From Flavobacterium limicola (GTDB taxonomy: Bacteria; Bacteroidota; Bacteroidia; Flavobacteriales; Flavobacteriaceae), in assembly GCF_003634755.1 (NCBI RefSeq), contig NZ_RBXA01000005.1, positions 27,831-91,830 on the forward strand: a stretch of DNA of 64,000 nt, in the 5' to 3' direction. The notes under the pieces are model-generated. The model did not search any database. It had not been told where the DNA came from and was given only the letters and a program-made list of their open reading frames with translations. Shown piece by piece: positions 1 to 8,610 of the stretch (positions are counted from its first letter, which is position 1; the number at the start of each line of letters is the position of its first letter). A program made the translations under genes and the position numbers.

Positions 1-1263
1 CCCTTCATAAAAAGAATAGGTATCCGGTCTAAATACTGCCCCATCAATTTTAATTCGGTTTTCAAATCGGTTCAATATTTTAGTCACTCGAAACACATCT
101 CCTGAAAGCGGTTTATAAGTACCATATTCGCTGGCTTTAATATCACGAACTTTAAATTCGCGATCCGTTTTCTGCAAAACATTCACCGAAGCGGTATAAG
201 CAAACTCATTGAATCCTGACGCAAAAGACAAGAGATCTTCAAAAGTCTCTCCCGTTTTCATTTCAAAAATACCAGGACGTTTCACCTGTCCTTCTACCGT
301 AACCCTTTGGTTATAGGCGGGTATCCGAATAACATCATTGTCCTTTAAACCTACATTACTCGATTGATCCCCATTAACCAAAAAATCATATATATCTACT
401 TTAGTAAACACTTTATTGTTTCGGATCAGCTCAATATTTCGGTAACTGCCATTTTTGCCAGGACCACCGCCCAAAAACAACGCATTATAAACGGTTGCCA
501 ACGAGGATATCGAATAATTTCCGGGCTGCTTACTTCCGATAAGCGTTACTCGAATCGTTCGGATGCGTGTGAGGTTGACACTAACCTGCGATTGTCCGGA
601 TCGTACCGTACTGTAAACGCCCGCAATAGCTGCGCGTATTTTTTGGGTGGCTGCCTCAATAGTCATACCCGAAACAGCAATTTGTCCCACGTATTGAATA
701 GTCACTTTGCCTTCAATACTCACTGGAATACTCGCGTTAAACTCTTGCACGCCATAGACACTCACTTGCAACTCGTCTCCGGGTCCCAAGATGTAATTCA
801 TTGGTGTGGCCAATTTCAAATTAGGCTCAAAATTTAAAGTAGGAGTATCAAATAATTCAGAACCAAATACCAGCGCGTTCAACGAATCCTTTACTTTAGT
901 ATTAACTATTTTCTCCTGTTTTCTTCCAAAAGCATCCTCTTTATCAGTAGCTGAATCTTCAGAATCGCTGTCGTTTTTATCCTTTTTAACCACAGCTGAC
1001 GGGGTTGCCGGCATCGCTAAACGTTCTTTCAATTTAGCAAATTCAGTGGCCGACATTCCTTTAGACAAAGCCATTGGTTCCGCCTGTTCAATAGTCACAT
1101 TATTGGTCTGCAACTGTGTTTTTATTTTAGCAATATCGCTATCGGATAAATAATCCACCTTCAGCATGCTTAAGTCCGTACTCTTTAATAAATCTTGTGC
1201 CACCACAGTAGTCGACTGAAAAAAAGCGATAAAAAGGACAACAACAGTAATTATTTTTCTCAT
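1..1263 (-). CDS. SLBB-domain polysaccharide export protein (partial, N-terminal 421 residues)
   Basis: Outer-membrane/periplasmic polysaccharide export protein of the Wza/KpsD type. The frame is open to the left edge, so the C-terminus lies outside the window. Residues 1-23 form a signal peptide ending VVAQ, with no lipobox Cys. A charged Lys/Asp/Ser stretch covers about 92-125. The Poly_export domain starts near 155 (YILGPGDELQVSVYG), and two SLBB-like beta-grasp repeats follow at about 245-330 and 335-420. It differs from the short lipoprotein Wza homologue at 15323-16114. The nearest upstream gene is the UpxY-like antiterminator at 4130-4600, across 2.9 kb of repeats. I infer that the two belong to one transcription unit running left out of the window. 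The start is ATG at 1263, directly before the signal peptide. Confidence 0.88.
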   Translation of the reverse strand, partial: MRKIITVVVLFIAFFQSTTVVAQDLLKSTDLSMLKVDYLSDSDIAKIKTQLQTNNVTIEQAEPMALSKGMSATEFAKLKERLAMPATPSAVVKKDKNDSDSEDSATDKEDAFGRKQEKIVNTKVKDSLNALVFGSELFDTPTLNFEPNLKLATPMNYILGPGDELQVSVYGVQEFNASIPVSIEGKVTIQYVGQIAVSGMTIEAATQKIRAAIAGVYSTVRSGQSQVSVNLTRIRTIRVTLIGSKQPGNYSISSLATVYNALFLGGGPGKNGSYRNIELIRNNKVFTKVDIYDFLVNGDQSSNVGLKDNDVIRIPAYNQRVTVEGQVKRPGIFEMKTGETFEDLLSFASGFNEFAYTASVNVLQKTDREFKVRDIKASEYGTYKPLSGDVFRVTKILNRFENRIKIDGAVFRPDTYSFYEG

Positions 1264-1708
1264 AATTCAGATATATAAATTTATTTGTGCAACCGTTAGT
1301 GGTAAGCCGCAAAAAGCAATTCGAGTTTTGGTTAAAGAAAAGCGAAGAGAAAACACCGCTAAAAAGTCATTTTCAATACTACAATTCTATTTCCAAATAC
1401 GATTCTTTTCAAAAACCACTCCAACCAACAAAAATCGATGCTGAAAACCAATAATAAGCATTGGATTTTCTTTGATATTAAAGTAAAAAATCACCACATG
1501 ATATGGCTTCGCCGTTGCAAGTCCCAATTAAGAACATGCACCAAATTTTAAATGGCAAATTTATAGTAAATAATAAGACTATCTAAAGTTTTATTTACAA
1601 AATTCACACTTTAACACTAAATCCGCTTAAAATTTTAAAATGATTTTTCTTGCATATAACAAAATAAAAGTTTCTAAAAAGAAGGATACAATTGGTACTC
1701 CTACCCCC
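1264..1708. other. AT-rich gap without a recognisable gene
   Basis: This 445-base stretch lies upstream of the SLBB gene. I see no open frame with protein-like composition, no RNA gene and no clear TAnnTTTG box for the minus-strand gene. It probably contains the 5' untranslated region and promoter, but no element can be named. Confidence 0.5.
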
Positions 1709-1835
1709 GTCCTTAAATAAAAAACGTCAAAAAATAGCAATTTGTCAGTTCGTCCCGACGCTTCGGGATTTTATAAAATAGCGACAGCCGCTTTACAAAA
1801 ATGTATCGGTAATAATACCAGTAAACGTTCATTCA
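1709..1835. repeat. Degenerate relic of the mosaic repeat
   Basis: It begins CGTCCTTAAATAAAAAACG, like the start of core B, then diverges. It contains a short perfect hairpin, CCCGA-cgct-TCGGG, near 1754-1767. Its last part (TTATAAAATAGCGACA ... AATAATACCAGTAAAC) is repeated at about 4728-4791 upstream of the UpxY gene, so it is a dispersed segment and not unique spacer. Confidence 0.55.
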
Positions 1836-1848
1836 ACCCCTCCTCTCA

Positions 1849-1984
1849 CGCCCTTAAATAAAAAGCATAGAAAAACAACGAAAAAGTAAAGTGGCAGCAG
1901 TCCGCGAGTTGAGGACGAAGGACGAACGGCTCGGGCTGTGGGACGGCACTTTGAGGTAGTTTTTAAGCTTTTAATTTTCAGGCT
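1849..1984. repeat. Mosaic repeat core B, copy 1
   Basis: Typical 136-base core B. Inside it, GCAGTCCGCGAG can pair imperfectly with CTCGGGCTGTGG, and outer AAAGT with ACTTT, giving a nested stem. It is followed at 1986-2067 by a hairpin whose loop is the long form (AAATCGAAGATTCACGAAC and onward). Confidence 0.85.
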
Positions 1985-2078
1985 TAATCTTTTGTTTTTT
2001 TTGAAATCGAAGATTCACGAACTCCAAAAAAGCATTAACTTGTGAGTAATCAAGACAAAAAAAAGATCGCTCTTCAGA

Positions 2079-2096
2079 AATAATAATAATAATAAT
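2079..2096. repeat. Trinucleotide tract (AAT)6
   Basis: Six uninterrupted AAT units follow the GCTCTTCAGA that ends the hairpin region after core B1. Homologous positions in other units carry other copy numbers. Confidence 0.9.
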
Positions 2097-2127
2097 TCCG
2101 TTAACGCTCTTCACACCACTCTTACTC

Positions 2128-2299
2128 CGCCCTTAAATAAAAAGCATAGAAAAGCAACGAAAAAGTAAAGTGGCAGCAGTCCGCGAGTTGAGGACGAAGG
2201 ACGAACGGCTCGGGCTGTGGAATGTTTGAAATTAAAAGGATGACTGCCAGTGGCAGTCAGGTAAATAAAACCGTTTTTAAGCTTTTAATTTTCAGGCTT
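2128..2299. repeat. Mosaic repeat core B, copy 2, carrying an inserted palindromic cassette
   Basis: It matches core B up to GGGCTGTGG. The segment AACGGTACTTTGAGGTA is then replaced at 2225-2270 by a cassette centred on the perfect palindrome GACTGCCAGTGGCAGTC, after which the copy returns to GTTTTTAAGCTTTT. The same cassette occurs in copy B5. Confidence 0.85.
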
Positions 2300-2349
2300 G
2301 ATCTTTTGTTTCTTTTGCATCAAGGCAAAAGAAAAGATCGTTCTTCAGA

Positions 2350-2373
2350 AATAATAATAATAATAATAATAAT
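2350..2373. repeat. Trinucleotide tract (AAT)8
   Basis: Eight perfect AAT units between core B2 and core A1, in the same relative place as the other tracts. Confidence 0.9.
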
Positions 2374-2405
2374 TCCGTAAACGTTGATGTTACCCCTCTT
2401 CTCCC

Positions 2406-2552
2406 CGCCCTTATAGTTTTATCCCAAAAAATCACGGTAAGAATTTAAGCGGTGGCCGAAGGGAGCAACCCCCGAGTCGAGTGTGAAACACGAGCGGCTG
2501 GGGTTGCGATAGGAAAATACGTCCGATGATTTTGGGATAAAACTATTCAGGC
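2406..2552. repeat. Mosaic repeat core A, copy 1
   Basis: Core A is about 147 bases, bounded by inverted arms ATAGTTTTATCCC...ATCA and TGAT...GGGATAAAACTAT (about 21-22 bases). Nested inside are GCAACCCC/GGGGTTGC and GTGT-GAA-ACAC. This copy lacks one T in the right arm. It is followed by the hairpin variant with arms CTTTTTTG/CAAAAAAG and loop ATCAAG. Confidence 0.88.
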
Positions 2553-2611
2553 AGTGATTTTTTTGTTTCTTTTTTGATCAAGCAAAAAAGAAAAAATTGT
2601 TCTTCATATAA

Positions 2612-2638
2612 AGTAGTAGTAGTAGTAGTAGTAGTAGT
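2612..2638. repeat. Trinucleotide tract (AGT)9
   Basis: Nine perfect AGT units. AGT in place of AAT is found after the CTTTTTTG/CAAAAAAG hairpin variant, here and at 3563-3592. Confidence 0.9.
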
Positions 2639-2671
2639 TCCAATAAACGTTTCTGTAACCCCTCCTCTAAC

Positions 2672-2807
2672 CGCCCTTAAATAAAAAGCATAGAAAAGCA
2701 ACGAAAAAGTAAAGTGGCAGCAGTCCGCGAGTTGAGGACGAAGGACGAACGGCTCTGGCTGTGGAACGGTACTTTGAGGTAGTTTTTAAGCTTTTGATTT
2801 TCAGGCT
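2672..2807. repeat. Mosaic repeat core B, copy 3
   Basis: 136-base core B with one change in the right inner arm (CTCTGGCT for CTCGGGCT). The following hairpin (about 2809-2894) has the loop version with CACTTA...TAAGTG, itself a small stem-loop. Confidence 0.85.
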
Positions 2808-2906
2808 TGATCTTTTGTTTCTTTTGCATCAAGGCAAATCGAAGATTCAGCGAACACCACTTATAATAAAAGTTAAGTGAGCTAAAAGAAAAGATCGCTC
2901 TTCAGA

Positions 2907-2924
2907 AATAATAATAATAATAAT
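2907..2924. repeat. Trinucleotide tract (AAT)6
   Basis: Six perfect AAT units between cores B3 and B4. Confidence 0.9.
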
Positions 2925-2955
2925 TCCGTTAACGCTCTTCACACCACTCTTACTC

Positions 2956-3091
2956 CGCCCTTAAATAAAAAGCATAAAAAAACAACGAAAAAGTAAAGTG
3001 GCAGCAGTCCGCGAGTTGAGACTGAAAGGCGAACGGCTCGGGCTGCGGAACGGCGCTTTGAGGTAGTTTTTAAGCTTTTGATTTTCAGGCT
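2956..3091. repeat. Mosaic repeat core B, copy 4
   Basis: Core B with the alternative centre GAGACTGAAAGGCGAA in place of GAGGACGAAGGACGAA, a variant shared in part with copy B7. No trinucleotide tract follows. The hairpin arm runs directly into element C. Confidence 0.85.
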
Positions 3092-3139
3092 TGATCTTTT
3101 GTTTCTTTTGCATCAAGACAAAAGAAAAATAAATACCAA

Positions 3140-3250
3140 TTAATTTTTACTTTTAATAAAAAGCCATTGGTAACAGCATTTAAAGTCTCCATGTAGTCTA
3201 AACAACATCAAGCGCTGAATTTTCGACTCCCTTTAGGACTAGTGCAAAAC
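3140..3250. repeat. Element C, copy 1
   Basis: About 110 bases running from TAATTTTTACTT through AAAGTCTCCATGTAGTC and AAGCGCTGAATTTTCGA to CTTTAGGACTAGTGC. It is nearly identical at 5590-5699 and 8611-8717. It has no inverted termini and no coding frame. It is followed by CCTCACTAAAAACCC and ACCTAGAACCTAGAACTCC, leading into core A2. Confidence 0.8.
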
Positions 3251-3308
3251 GAAAATCACAAGCCTCCTCACTAAAAACCCAAAACCTAGAACCTAGAACT
3301 CCTAACCC

Positions 3309-3456
3309 CGCCCTTATAGTTTTATCCCAAAAAATCACAGTAAGGATTTAAGCCTTGGCCGAAGGGAGCAACCCCCGAGTCGAGTGTGAAACACGAGCGG
3401 CTGGGGTTGCGATAGGAAAATACGTCCTATGATTTTTGGGATAAAACTATTCAGGC
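3309..3456. repeat. Mosaic repeat core A, copy 2
   Basis: Core A with intact outer arms and the nested GCAACCCC/GGGGTTGC stem. It is followed by the extra module beginning GAAATCGAAGATTCATGAA and then the CTTTTTTG/CAAAAAAG hairpin, as after copy A1. Confidence 0.88.
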
Positions 3457-3561
3457 AGTGAAATCGAAGATTCATGAAAACCAAAAAAACAATAACAACC
3501 CGTGAATATTTTTTTGTTTCTTTTTTGATCAAGCAAAAAAGAAAAAATTGTTCTTCATATA

Positions 3562-3592
<31 letters not shown>

Positions 3593-3625
3593 TCCAATAA
3601 ACGTTTCTGTAACCTCTCCTCTAAC

Positions 3626-3733
3626 CGCCCTTAAATAAAAAGCATAAAAAAACAACATTTGAAATTAAAAGGAGGACTGCCAGTGGCAGTCAGGTAAATA
3701 AATAAAACAGTATTTAAAATTTTGATTTTCAAG
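3626..3733. repeat. Mosaic repeat core B, copy 5 (internal part replaced by cassette)
   Basis: Starts as core B (CGCCCTTAAATAAAAAGC), but after AACAAC the structured centre is missing. The TTTGAAATTAAAAGG...GTAAATA cassette with the GACTGCCA/TGGCAGTC palindrome replaces it at 3658-3707. The 3' junction is at the same place as in copy B2, while the 5' junction differs. Confidence 0.8.
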
Positions 3734-3947
3734 CAGTTAAATTGAATATTCATGAATACCAAAAAAACAATAACAACCCGTGAATAATTTTTGTTTCTTT
3801 TGCATCAAGGCAAATCGAAGATTCAGCCAACACCACTTATAATAAAAGTTAAGTGAGCTAAAAGAAAAAATTATTCTTCAGCAATATTATACAGTCTCAA
3901 TAAACGTACAATTAACCCATGAATATTTTTAGTCTCTTTTGATATCA

Positions 3948-4026
3948 AATTTACTTTCAATAAAAAGGTATTGGTAGACTCGATACAAAATCACCTTCTA
4001 AATTTTCGGTTCCCTTTAGGGCTAAG
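3948..4026. repeat. Element C, partial and diverged copy
   Basis: It shares TTTACTTTCAATAAAAAG at the start and CCCTTTAGG near the end with the full C elements. The middle is replaced by CTCGATACAAAATCACCTTC, part of which (CAAAATCAC-TTCTAAATTTTCG) also occurs at 7301-7324. Confidence 0.6.
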
Positions 4027-4129
4027 GAAAAACCAAAACCCAAAATCTAAAACTCATCAATCCATAAAACCTTTTGAAACCAAGGCATTCGTCTCCTCTT
4101 CACACAAACGCCAAATATACCAACAGATT

Positions 4130-4600
4130 TTACAATTGCTTTTTTTCCACTTTAAGCACACAACCCAAAGATTCCAATACAAGCAAGTAATGACGTTGTT
4201 TAACCTCTTGCACAATAGCCTCCTGGTCTATAAAGGGTCCCGACTCCAAAACAATTTTATCGCCTTTTCGCCAAGTATCTATAGCAATTTCAAATGTTTC
4301 TGGTGCCGAAAGCCAATTTTGTATGGCTTCAATTTCAAAATCTTTAACTAGTGCCGGTTTCCCCAACCAAAACAAATAGCGAATAGCCCCGGGCACTTCA
4401 AACACCCGATTACGGTCTTTATCCGAAACCTGAACAAAAATATAAGAATTAAACAAAGGCACCAATACCTTTTTTTTTCGATCGGACCACTGACTGATTT
4501 TTGCAATCAAAGGACAATAGGCAACTACTCCCATTTCATTTAAACGCTCAGCCACTTTTTTCTCCCACTTGGGCTTGGTGTATACAACATACCAATTCAT
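4130..4600 (-). CDS. UpxY/NusG-like transcription antiterminator
   Basis: A 156-residue NusG paralogue of the kind that heads capsule operons in Bacteroidota. In that family it lets RNA polymerase read through terminators in its own long operon. The NGN domain opens with MNWYVVYTKPKWEKKVAERL. A KOW-like segment near 105-140 (WRKGDKIVLESGPFIDQEAIV) closes the protein. I chose the ATG at 4600 because the in-frame extension upstream to 4831 runs into repeat sequence and has no family resemblance. The gene is an island between two repeat arrays. The next gene downstream is the truncated SLBB protein at 1-1263, a plausible first target. Confidence 0.88.
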   Translation of the reverse strand: MNWYVVYTKPKWEKKVAERLNEMGVVAYCPLIAKISQWSDRKKKVLVPLFNSYIFVQVSDKDRNRVFEVPGAIRYLFWLGKPALVKDFEIEAIQNWLSAPETFEIAIDTWRKGDKIVLESGPFIDQEAIVQEVKQRHYLLVLESLGCVLKVEKKQL

Positions 4601-4801
4601 ATTTTTCCAATATTGATTAATGGTTTTTCTAGTACTTATTTCGCAGGAACTACACTTAAATTCCTCTAGCACTATTTCTAAATCCTTAATAACATCCAAA
4701 ACTACAAAATACTCAGTGAGTAATCTTATAAAATAGCGACAACGATGTATAAAAAGAATACTAATAATACCAGTAAACATTCTTAGAAACACTCTTCTCA
4801 C
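4601..4801. other. Spacer upstream of the UpxY gene, partly repeat-derived
   Basis: The right part (about 4728-4791) repeats the TTATAAAATAGCGACA...AATACCAGTAAAC segment of 1763-1826. CAAAACTA at 4697-4704 reads TAGTTTTG on the minus strand and could be a -7 box about 96 bases before the gene, but no matching -33 TTG is present. Confidence 0.4.
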
Positions 4802-4950
4802 CGCCCTTATAGTTTTAACCCAAAAAATCACGGTAAGAATTTAAGCGGTGGCCGAAGGGAGCAACCCCCAAGTCGAGTGCGAAACACGAGCGGCTGGGGG
4901 TTGCGATAAGAAAATACGTCCGATGATTTTTGGGATAAAACTATTCAGGC
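4802..4950. repeat. Mosaic repeat core A, copy 3
   Basis: Core A with one change in the left outer arm (TTTTAACCC for TTTTATCCC) and CCCCCAAGTCGAGTGCG in the centre. It is followed by the GAAATCGAAGATTCATGAA module and a long-loop hairpin. Confidence 0.87.
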
Positions 4951-5093
4951 TTGAAATCGAAGATTCATGAATACCAAAAAAACAATAACAACCCATGAAT
5001 AATTTTTGTTTCTTTTGAAATCGAAGATTCACGAACTCCAAAAAAGCATTAACTTGTGAATAATCAAGACAAAAGAAAAGATCGCTCTTCAGA

Positions 5094-5120
5094 AATAATA
5101 ATAATAATAATAATAATAAT
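5094..5120. repeat. Trinucleotide tract (AAT)9
   Basis: Nine perfect AAT units, the longest AAT tract in the window. Confidence 0.9.
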
Positions 5121-5152
5121 TCCGTAAACGTTGATGTTACCCCTCTTCTCCC

Positions 5153-5300
5153 CGCCCTTATTGTTTTATCCCAAAAAATCACGGTAAGGATTTAAGCGGT
5201 GGCCGAAGGGAGCAACCCCCGAGTCGAGTGTGAAACACGAGCGGCTGGGGTTGCGATAGGAAAATACGTCCAATGATTTTTGGGATAAAACTATTCAGGC
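5153..5300. repeat. Mosaic repeat core A, copy 4
   Basis: Core A preceded by CGTAAACGTTGATGTTACCC, the same spacer that precedes copy A1. It is followed by the short-loop hairpin (loop CATCAAGGC). Confidence 0.87.
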
Positions 5301-5358
5301 TTGATTTTTTGTTTCTTTTGCATCAAGGCAAAAGAAAAGATTGCTCTTCAGAAATATT

Positions 5359-5373
5359 AATAATAATAATAAT
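5359..5373. repeat. Trinucleotide tract (AAT)5
   Basis: Five perfect AAT units after an interrupted AATATT, as at 8327-8338. Confidence 0.85.
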
Positions 5374-5404
5374 TCCTTAATCGCTCTTCACACCACTCCT
5401 ATCC

Positions 5405-5540
5405 CGCCCTTAAATAAAAAGCATAAAAAAACAACGAGAAAGTAAAGTGGCAGCAGTCCGCGAGTTGAGGACGAAGGACGAACGGCTCGGGCTGTGGAAC
5501 GGTACTTTGAGGTAGTTTTTAAGCTTTTGATTTTCAGGCT
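5405..5540. repeat. Mosaic repeat core B, copy 6
   Basis: 136-base core B with ACAACGAGAAAG in place of GCAACGAAAAAG, a change shared with copy B8. That suggests the A4-B6 and A7-B8 stretches descend from one duplication. Confidence 0.87.
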
Positions 5541-5589
5541 TGATCTTTTGTTTCTTTTGTATCAAGACAAAAGAAAAATTAGTACCCCT

Positions 5590-5699
5590 TAATTTTTACT
5601 TTCAATAAAAAGTCATTGGTAGCAAATTTTAAAGTCTCCATGTAGTCTAAACAATATCAAGCGCTGAATTTTCGACTCCCTTTAGGACTGGTGCAAAAT
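5590..5699. repeat. Element C, copy 2
   Basis: Nearly identical to 3140-3250, again followed by CCTCACTAAAACCC, the doubled CCTAGAA motif and a core A. Confidence 0.8.
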
Positions 5700-5756
5700 G
5701 AAAATTGCAAGCCTCCTCACTAAAACCCAAAACCTAGAACCTAGAACTCCTAACCC

Positions 5757-5905
5757 CATCCTTATAGTGTTATCCCAAAAAATCACGGTAAGGATTTAAG
5801 CGTTGGCCGAAGGGAGCAACCCCCGAGTCGAGTGTGAAACACGAGCGACTGGGGGTTGCGATAGGAAAATACGTCCAATGATTTTTGGGATAAAACTATT
5901 CAGGC
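5757..5905. repeat. Mosaic repeat core A, copy 5
   Basis: Core A with changes in the frame (CATCC for CGCCC) and left outer arm (AGTGTTATCCC). The nested GCAACCCC stem is intact. Confidence 0.85.
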
Positions 5906-6013
5906 TTAAACTTTTGTTTCTTTTGCATCAAGGCAAATCGAAGATTCAGACACCCGAGCGAAGCGAACAGACGAAGCAAACACCACTTATAATAAAAGTT
6001 AAGTGAGCTAAAA

Positions 6014-6095
6014 GAAAAGATTGTTCTTCAGTAATATTATATAGTCTCAATAAACGCACAATTAAACAACTAATAAATCTTACAATCACTTTCCT
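6014..6095. other. Short spacer downstream of manC
   Basis: It contains TTCTTCAGTAATATTATA-TAGTCTCAATAAACG, closely matching 3876-3906 near the end of array 1. It is therefore another shared module, here without a trinucleotide tract. Confidence 0.5.
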
Positions 6096-7103
6096 TTACT
6101 CTAACAAATGAGATTTCTTTCGTTCCAATTCGTTATATACATTCTTAACTTCCTGAGAACTTTCTTTTTGCAAAATTAAATTAGCGGACTCGGTAGAAAC
6201 AAAAATAGTGTTTTTAAGTCCTACAAAAGCCGTATAGGCATCGGTCCCAATAACCATATTGCCATTGGCATCAACAGGATGGCCCTTTGACACTAAATAA
6301 TCATAAACAGATTCAAAAGACCCTAAATCAGACCAGATAAATTCAGAGGACACTACTTTTATTTTCCTGCTTCTTTCCATAACCGCATAATCAACACTGA
6401 TAGAAGGAATGGCAAGTGATAATTCCAAATCCAATTTCCCATCGATATTAGTATCCCAGGCGGCTTTAGATTTTTCATATACTTCTGGGTTATACAATTG
6501 TAGTTCTTCCAGAAAGACACCTGCTTTAAAACAAAACATACCGCTATTCCACAAAAAATTCCCCTTTTCAATAAAATCTTTGGCAGAAACCTTATTGGGT
6601 TTTTCTCGAAAAGAAAGAACGTCTTCTCCTTTACGTTCAATATAGCCATATCCTGTTTCTGGTTTAGTTGGAACAATTCCAAAAGTGACAATAAACCCTC
6701 TGGACGCTTTTTCAATAGCCTCTTTAATAGATTGCTCGTAGTGCTCCACCTCATCGATGATATGATCGGATGGCGTAACAACCAAAATAGCATCCGAATC
6801 AGAGGCAAACGCAGCAAAAGCAATTGCTGCAGCCGTATTTCTTGGTGTTGACTCGATGATATCGACATAGTCAGTACCTGATTTTTCTAAAACCTTTCTG
6901 CTCAAATGGCAATTATCGGTATTACCCACAACCATAACGGTATCCACCAAAGTCCGATTACGATCAACAGTCATTTCAAATAAAGATTTGCCGTCAAACA
7001 AATCCAGATATTGCTTAGGCTGGCTTTTACGTGATAAAGGCCACAACCTGCTGCCAACTCCACCAGTGAGTATTACGTGTGTAATTGAATTATTTTTTTC
7101 CAT
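6096..7103 (-). CDS. manC: Mannose-1-phosphate guanylyltransferase
   Basis: Makes GDP-mannose from mannose-1-phosphate and GTP, a precursor for mannose, fucose or related residues in surface polysaccharide. The 335-residue protein opens with the nucleotidyltransferase signature GGVGSRLWPLSRKSQPKQYL (residues 14-33). It has a metal-binding-type VVTPSDH near 107-113 and FREKPN near 171-176. It is the short single-domain form: the phosphomannose isomerase domain of long AlgA/ManC enzymes is absent, so isomerase activity must come from elsewhere. Start is ATG at 7103. It stands alone between repeat arrays 2 and 3, so co-transcription with tviB is uncertain. Confidence 0.92.
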   Translation of the reverse strand: MEKNNSITHVILTGGVGSRLWPLSRKSQPKQYLDLFDGKSLFEMTVDRNRTLVDTVMVVGNTDNCHLSRKVLEKSGTDYVDIIESTPRNTAAAIAFAAFASDSDAILVVTPSDHIIDEVEHYEQSIKEAIEKASRGFIVTFGIVPTKPETGYGYIERKGEDVLSFREKPNKVSAKDFIEKGNFLWNSGMFCFKAGVFLEELQLYNPEVYEKSKAAWDTNIDGKLDLELSLAIPSISVDYAVMERSRKIKVVSSEFIWSDLGSFESVYDYLVSKGHPVDANGNMVIGTDAYTAFVGLKNTIFVSTESANLILQKESSQEVKNVYNELERKKSHLLE

Positions 7104-7403
7104 GTTTACTTCTTTATTCGTAAGCTATTATTTTTTATCCGTGAACTATATTTAAAACGGAAATATACTATTTTTACAAAAAAACGACAGCGATTGTATA
7201 AAATACATCAAATCCGTTTTTCCCCATCCTGAGCGGTCATTTCAAGCGAAGCCAAGATACAAAACCAAATACTAAATCCCCTACTCCCTTTAGTGCCAAA
7301 ACAAAATCACGTTCTAAATTTTCGACTCCCTTTAGCGATGGCACAAAACTAAAAATTATAAACTCAATACCCCAATAAACATTCATTTAAATACTCTTCA
7401 CAC
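7104..7403. other. Gap upstream of manC with a diverged element C
   Basis: AT-rich, with no gene. At 7281-7349 a diverged element C has ACTCCCTTTAG-N-GCCAAAAC twice (CTCCCTTTAGTGCCAAAAC and CTCCCTTTAGCGATGGCAC), which looks like a small internal duplication. No TAnnTTTG box was found for manC. Confidence 0.5.
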
Positions 7404-7551
7404 CGCCCTTATTGTTTTATCTCAAAAAATCATGATAAGGATTTAAGCGGCGTCCGAAGGGAACACCCCCCGAGTCTAGTGCGAAACACGAGCTGCTGGG
7501 ATTGCGATGGGAAAATACGTCCAATGATTTTTGGGATAAAACTATTCAGGC
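7404..7551. repeat. Mosaic repeat core A, copy 6 (most diverged)
   Basis: Core A with several changes: TTTTATCTC in the left arm, GGCGTCCGAAGGGAACACCCC and GCTGCTGGGATTGC inside. These weaken the nested GCAACCCC/GGGGTTGC stem. The right outer arm is intact. Confidence 0.85.
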
Positions 7552-7647
7552 TTAATCTTTTGTTTCTTTTGAAATCGAAGATTCACGAACTCCAAAAAAG
7601 CATTAACTTGTGAGTAATCAAGACAAAAGAAAAGATCGCTCTTCAGA

Positions 7648-7671
7648 AATAATAATAATAATAATAATAAT
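7648..7671. repeat. Trinucleotide tract (AAT)8
   Basis: Eight perfect AAT units between cores A6 and B7. Confidence 0.9.
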
Positions 7672-7702
7672 TTCGTTAACGCTCTTCACACCACTCTTAC
7701 TC

Positions 7703-7838
7703 CGCCCTTAAATAAAAAGCATAGAAAAGCAACGAAAAAGTAAAGTGGCAGCAGTCCGCGAGTTGAGCCTGAAAGGCGAACGGCTCGGGCTGTGGAACGG
7801 TACTTTGAGGTAGTTTTTAAGCTTTTGATTTTCAGGCT
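7703..7838. repeat. Mosaic repeat core B, copy 7
   Basis: Core B with the alternative centre GAGCCTGAAAGGCGAA, in which GCCT-GAA-AGGC is a perfect small stem. This is a paired change relative to the GGACGAAGGAC centre of most copies. Confidence 0.87.
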
Positions 7839-8008
7839 TGATCTTTTGTTTCTTTTGCATCAAGGCAAAAGAAAAGATTATTCTTGGGTAATACTATATA
7901 GTACAATTAACCCATGAACATTTTTTGTCCCTTTTGAAATCAAAGATTCACGAACTCTAATAAAGTAGCAACTCGTGAATAATCTAGACAACTCGAAGAT
8001 TACTCTTC

Positions 8009-8038
8009 AATAATAATAATAATAATAATAGTAGTAAT
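8009..8038. repeat. Mixed trinucleotide tract (AAT)7(AGT)2(AAT)1
   Basis: The only tract combining both units. It directly shows that AAT and AGT tracts are interconvertible forms of the same site. Confidence 0.88.
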
Positions 8039-8073
8039 AACCCAATAAACGTTCATTCAAACCCTCCTCTCAC

Positions 8074-8221
8074 CGCCCTTATAGTTTTATCCCAAAAAAT
8101 CACGGTAAGGATTTAAGCAGTGGCCGAAGGGAGCAACCCCCGAGTCGAGTGTGAAACACGAGCGGCTGGGGTTGCGATAGGAAAATACGTCCGATGATTT
8201 TTGGGATAAAACTATTCAGGC
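8074..8221. repeat. Mosaic repeat core A, copy 7
   Basis: Core A with intact outer arms and nested stems. It is followed by the GAAATCGAAGATTCATGAA module and a short-loop hairpin. Confidence 0.88.
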
Positions 8222-8326
8222 TTGAAATCGAAGATTCATGAATACCAAAAAAACTATAACAACCCGTGAATAATTTTTGTTTCTTTTGCATCAAGGCAAA
8301 AGAAAAGATTGCTCTTCAGAAATATT

Positions 8327-8338
8327 AATAATAATAAT
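8327..8338. repeat. Trinucleotide tract (AAT)4
   Basis: Four perfect AAT units after an interrupted AATATT, the shortest tract. Confidence 0.8.
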
Positions 8339-8369
8339 TCCTTAATCGCTCTTCACACCACTCCTATCC

Positions 8370-8506
8370 CGCCCTTAAATAAAAAGCATAAAAAAACAAC
8401 GAGAAAGTAAAGTGGCAGCAGTCCGCGAGTTGAGGACGAAGGACGAACGGCTCGGGCTGTGGAACGGTACTTTGGAGGTAGTTTTTAAGCTTTTGATTTT
8501 CAGGCT
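8370..8506. repeat. Mosaic repeat core B, copy 8
   Basis: Core B with the AACGAGAAAG variant shared with B6 and one extra G (CTTTGGAGG). Confidence 0.87.
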
Positions 8507-8610
8507 TGATCTTTTGTTTCTTTTGCATCAAGGCAAAAGAAAAGATTATTCTTGAGTAATACTACATAGTACAATGAACCCATGAATATTTTTTATTTCT
8601 TTTGAAATCA

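Larger units (their letters stand above)
4802..6013. repeat. Mosaic repeat array 2 (cores A3, A4, B6, element C, core A5)
   Basis: Second head-to-tail array, between manC and the UpxY gene, built from the same modules as array 1 in the same orientation but a different order. The last hairpin (about 5911-6025) has the longest loop seen, with an extra CCGAGCGAAGCGAACAGACG insertion. No credible protein-coding frame is present. Confidence 0.85.

Noticed and set aside
364..1153. Two plus-strand open frames opposite the SLBB gene
   Set aside because: The minus strand has a continuous 421-residue frame with a signal peptide and export domains. The plus frames are its shadow.
4601..4831. N-terminal extension of the UpxY gene to 4831
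   Set aside because: The added residues come from repeat-derived DNA and do not fit NusG-like proteins, which begin at the MNWYVVYTKPK motif.
5803..6006. Plus-strand open frame across core A5 and its hairpin
   Set aside because: Its first part is core A read in the other direction and its second part is the hairpin. No start signal and no protein-like pattern.
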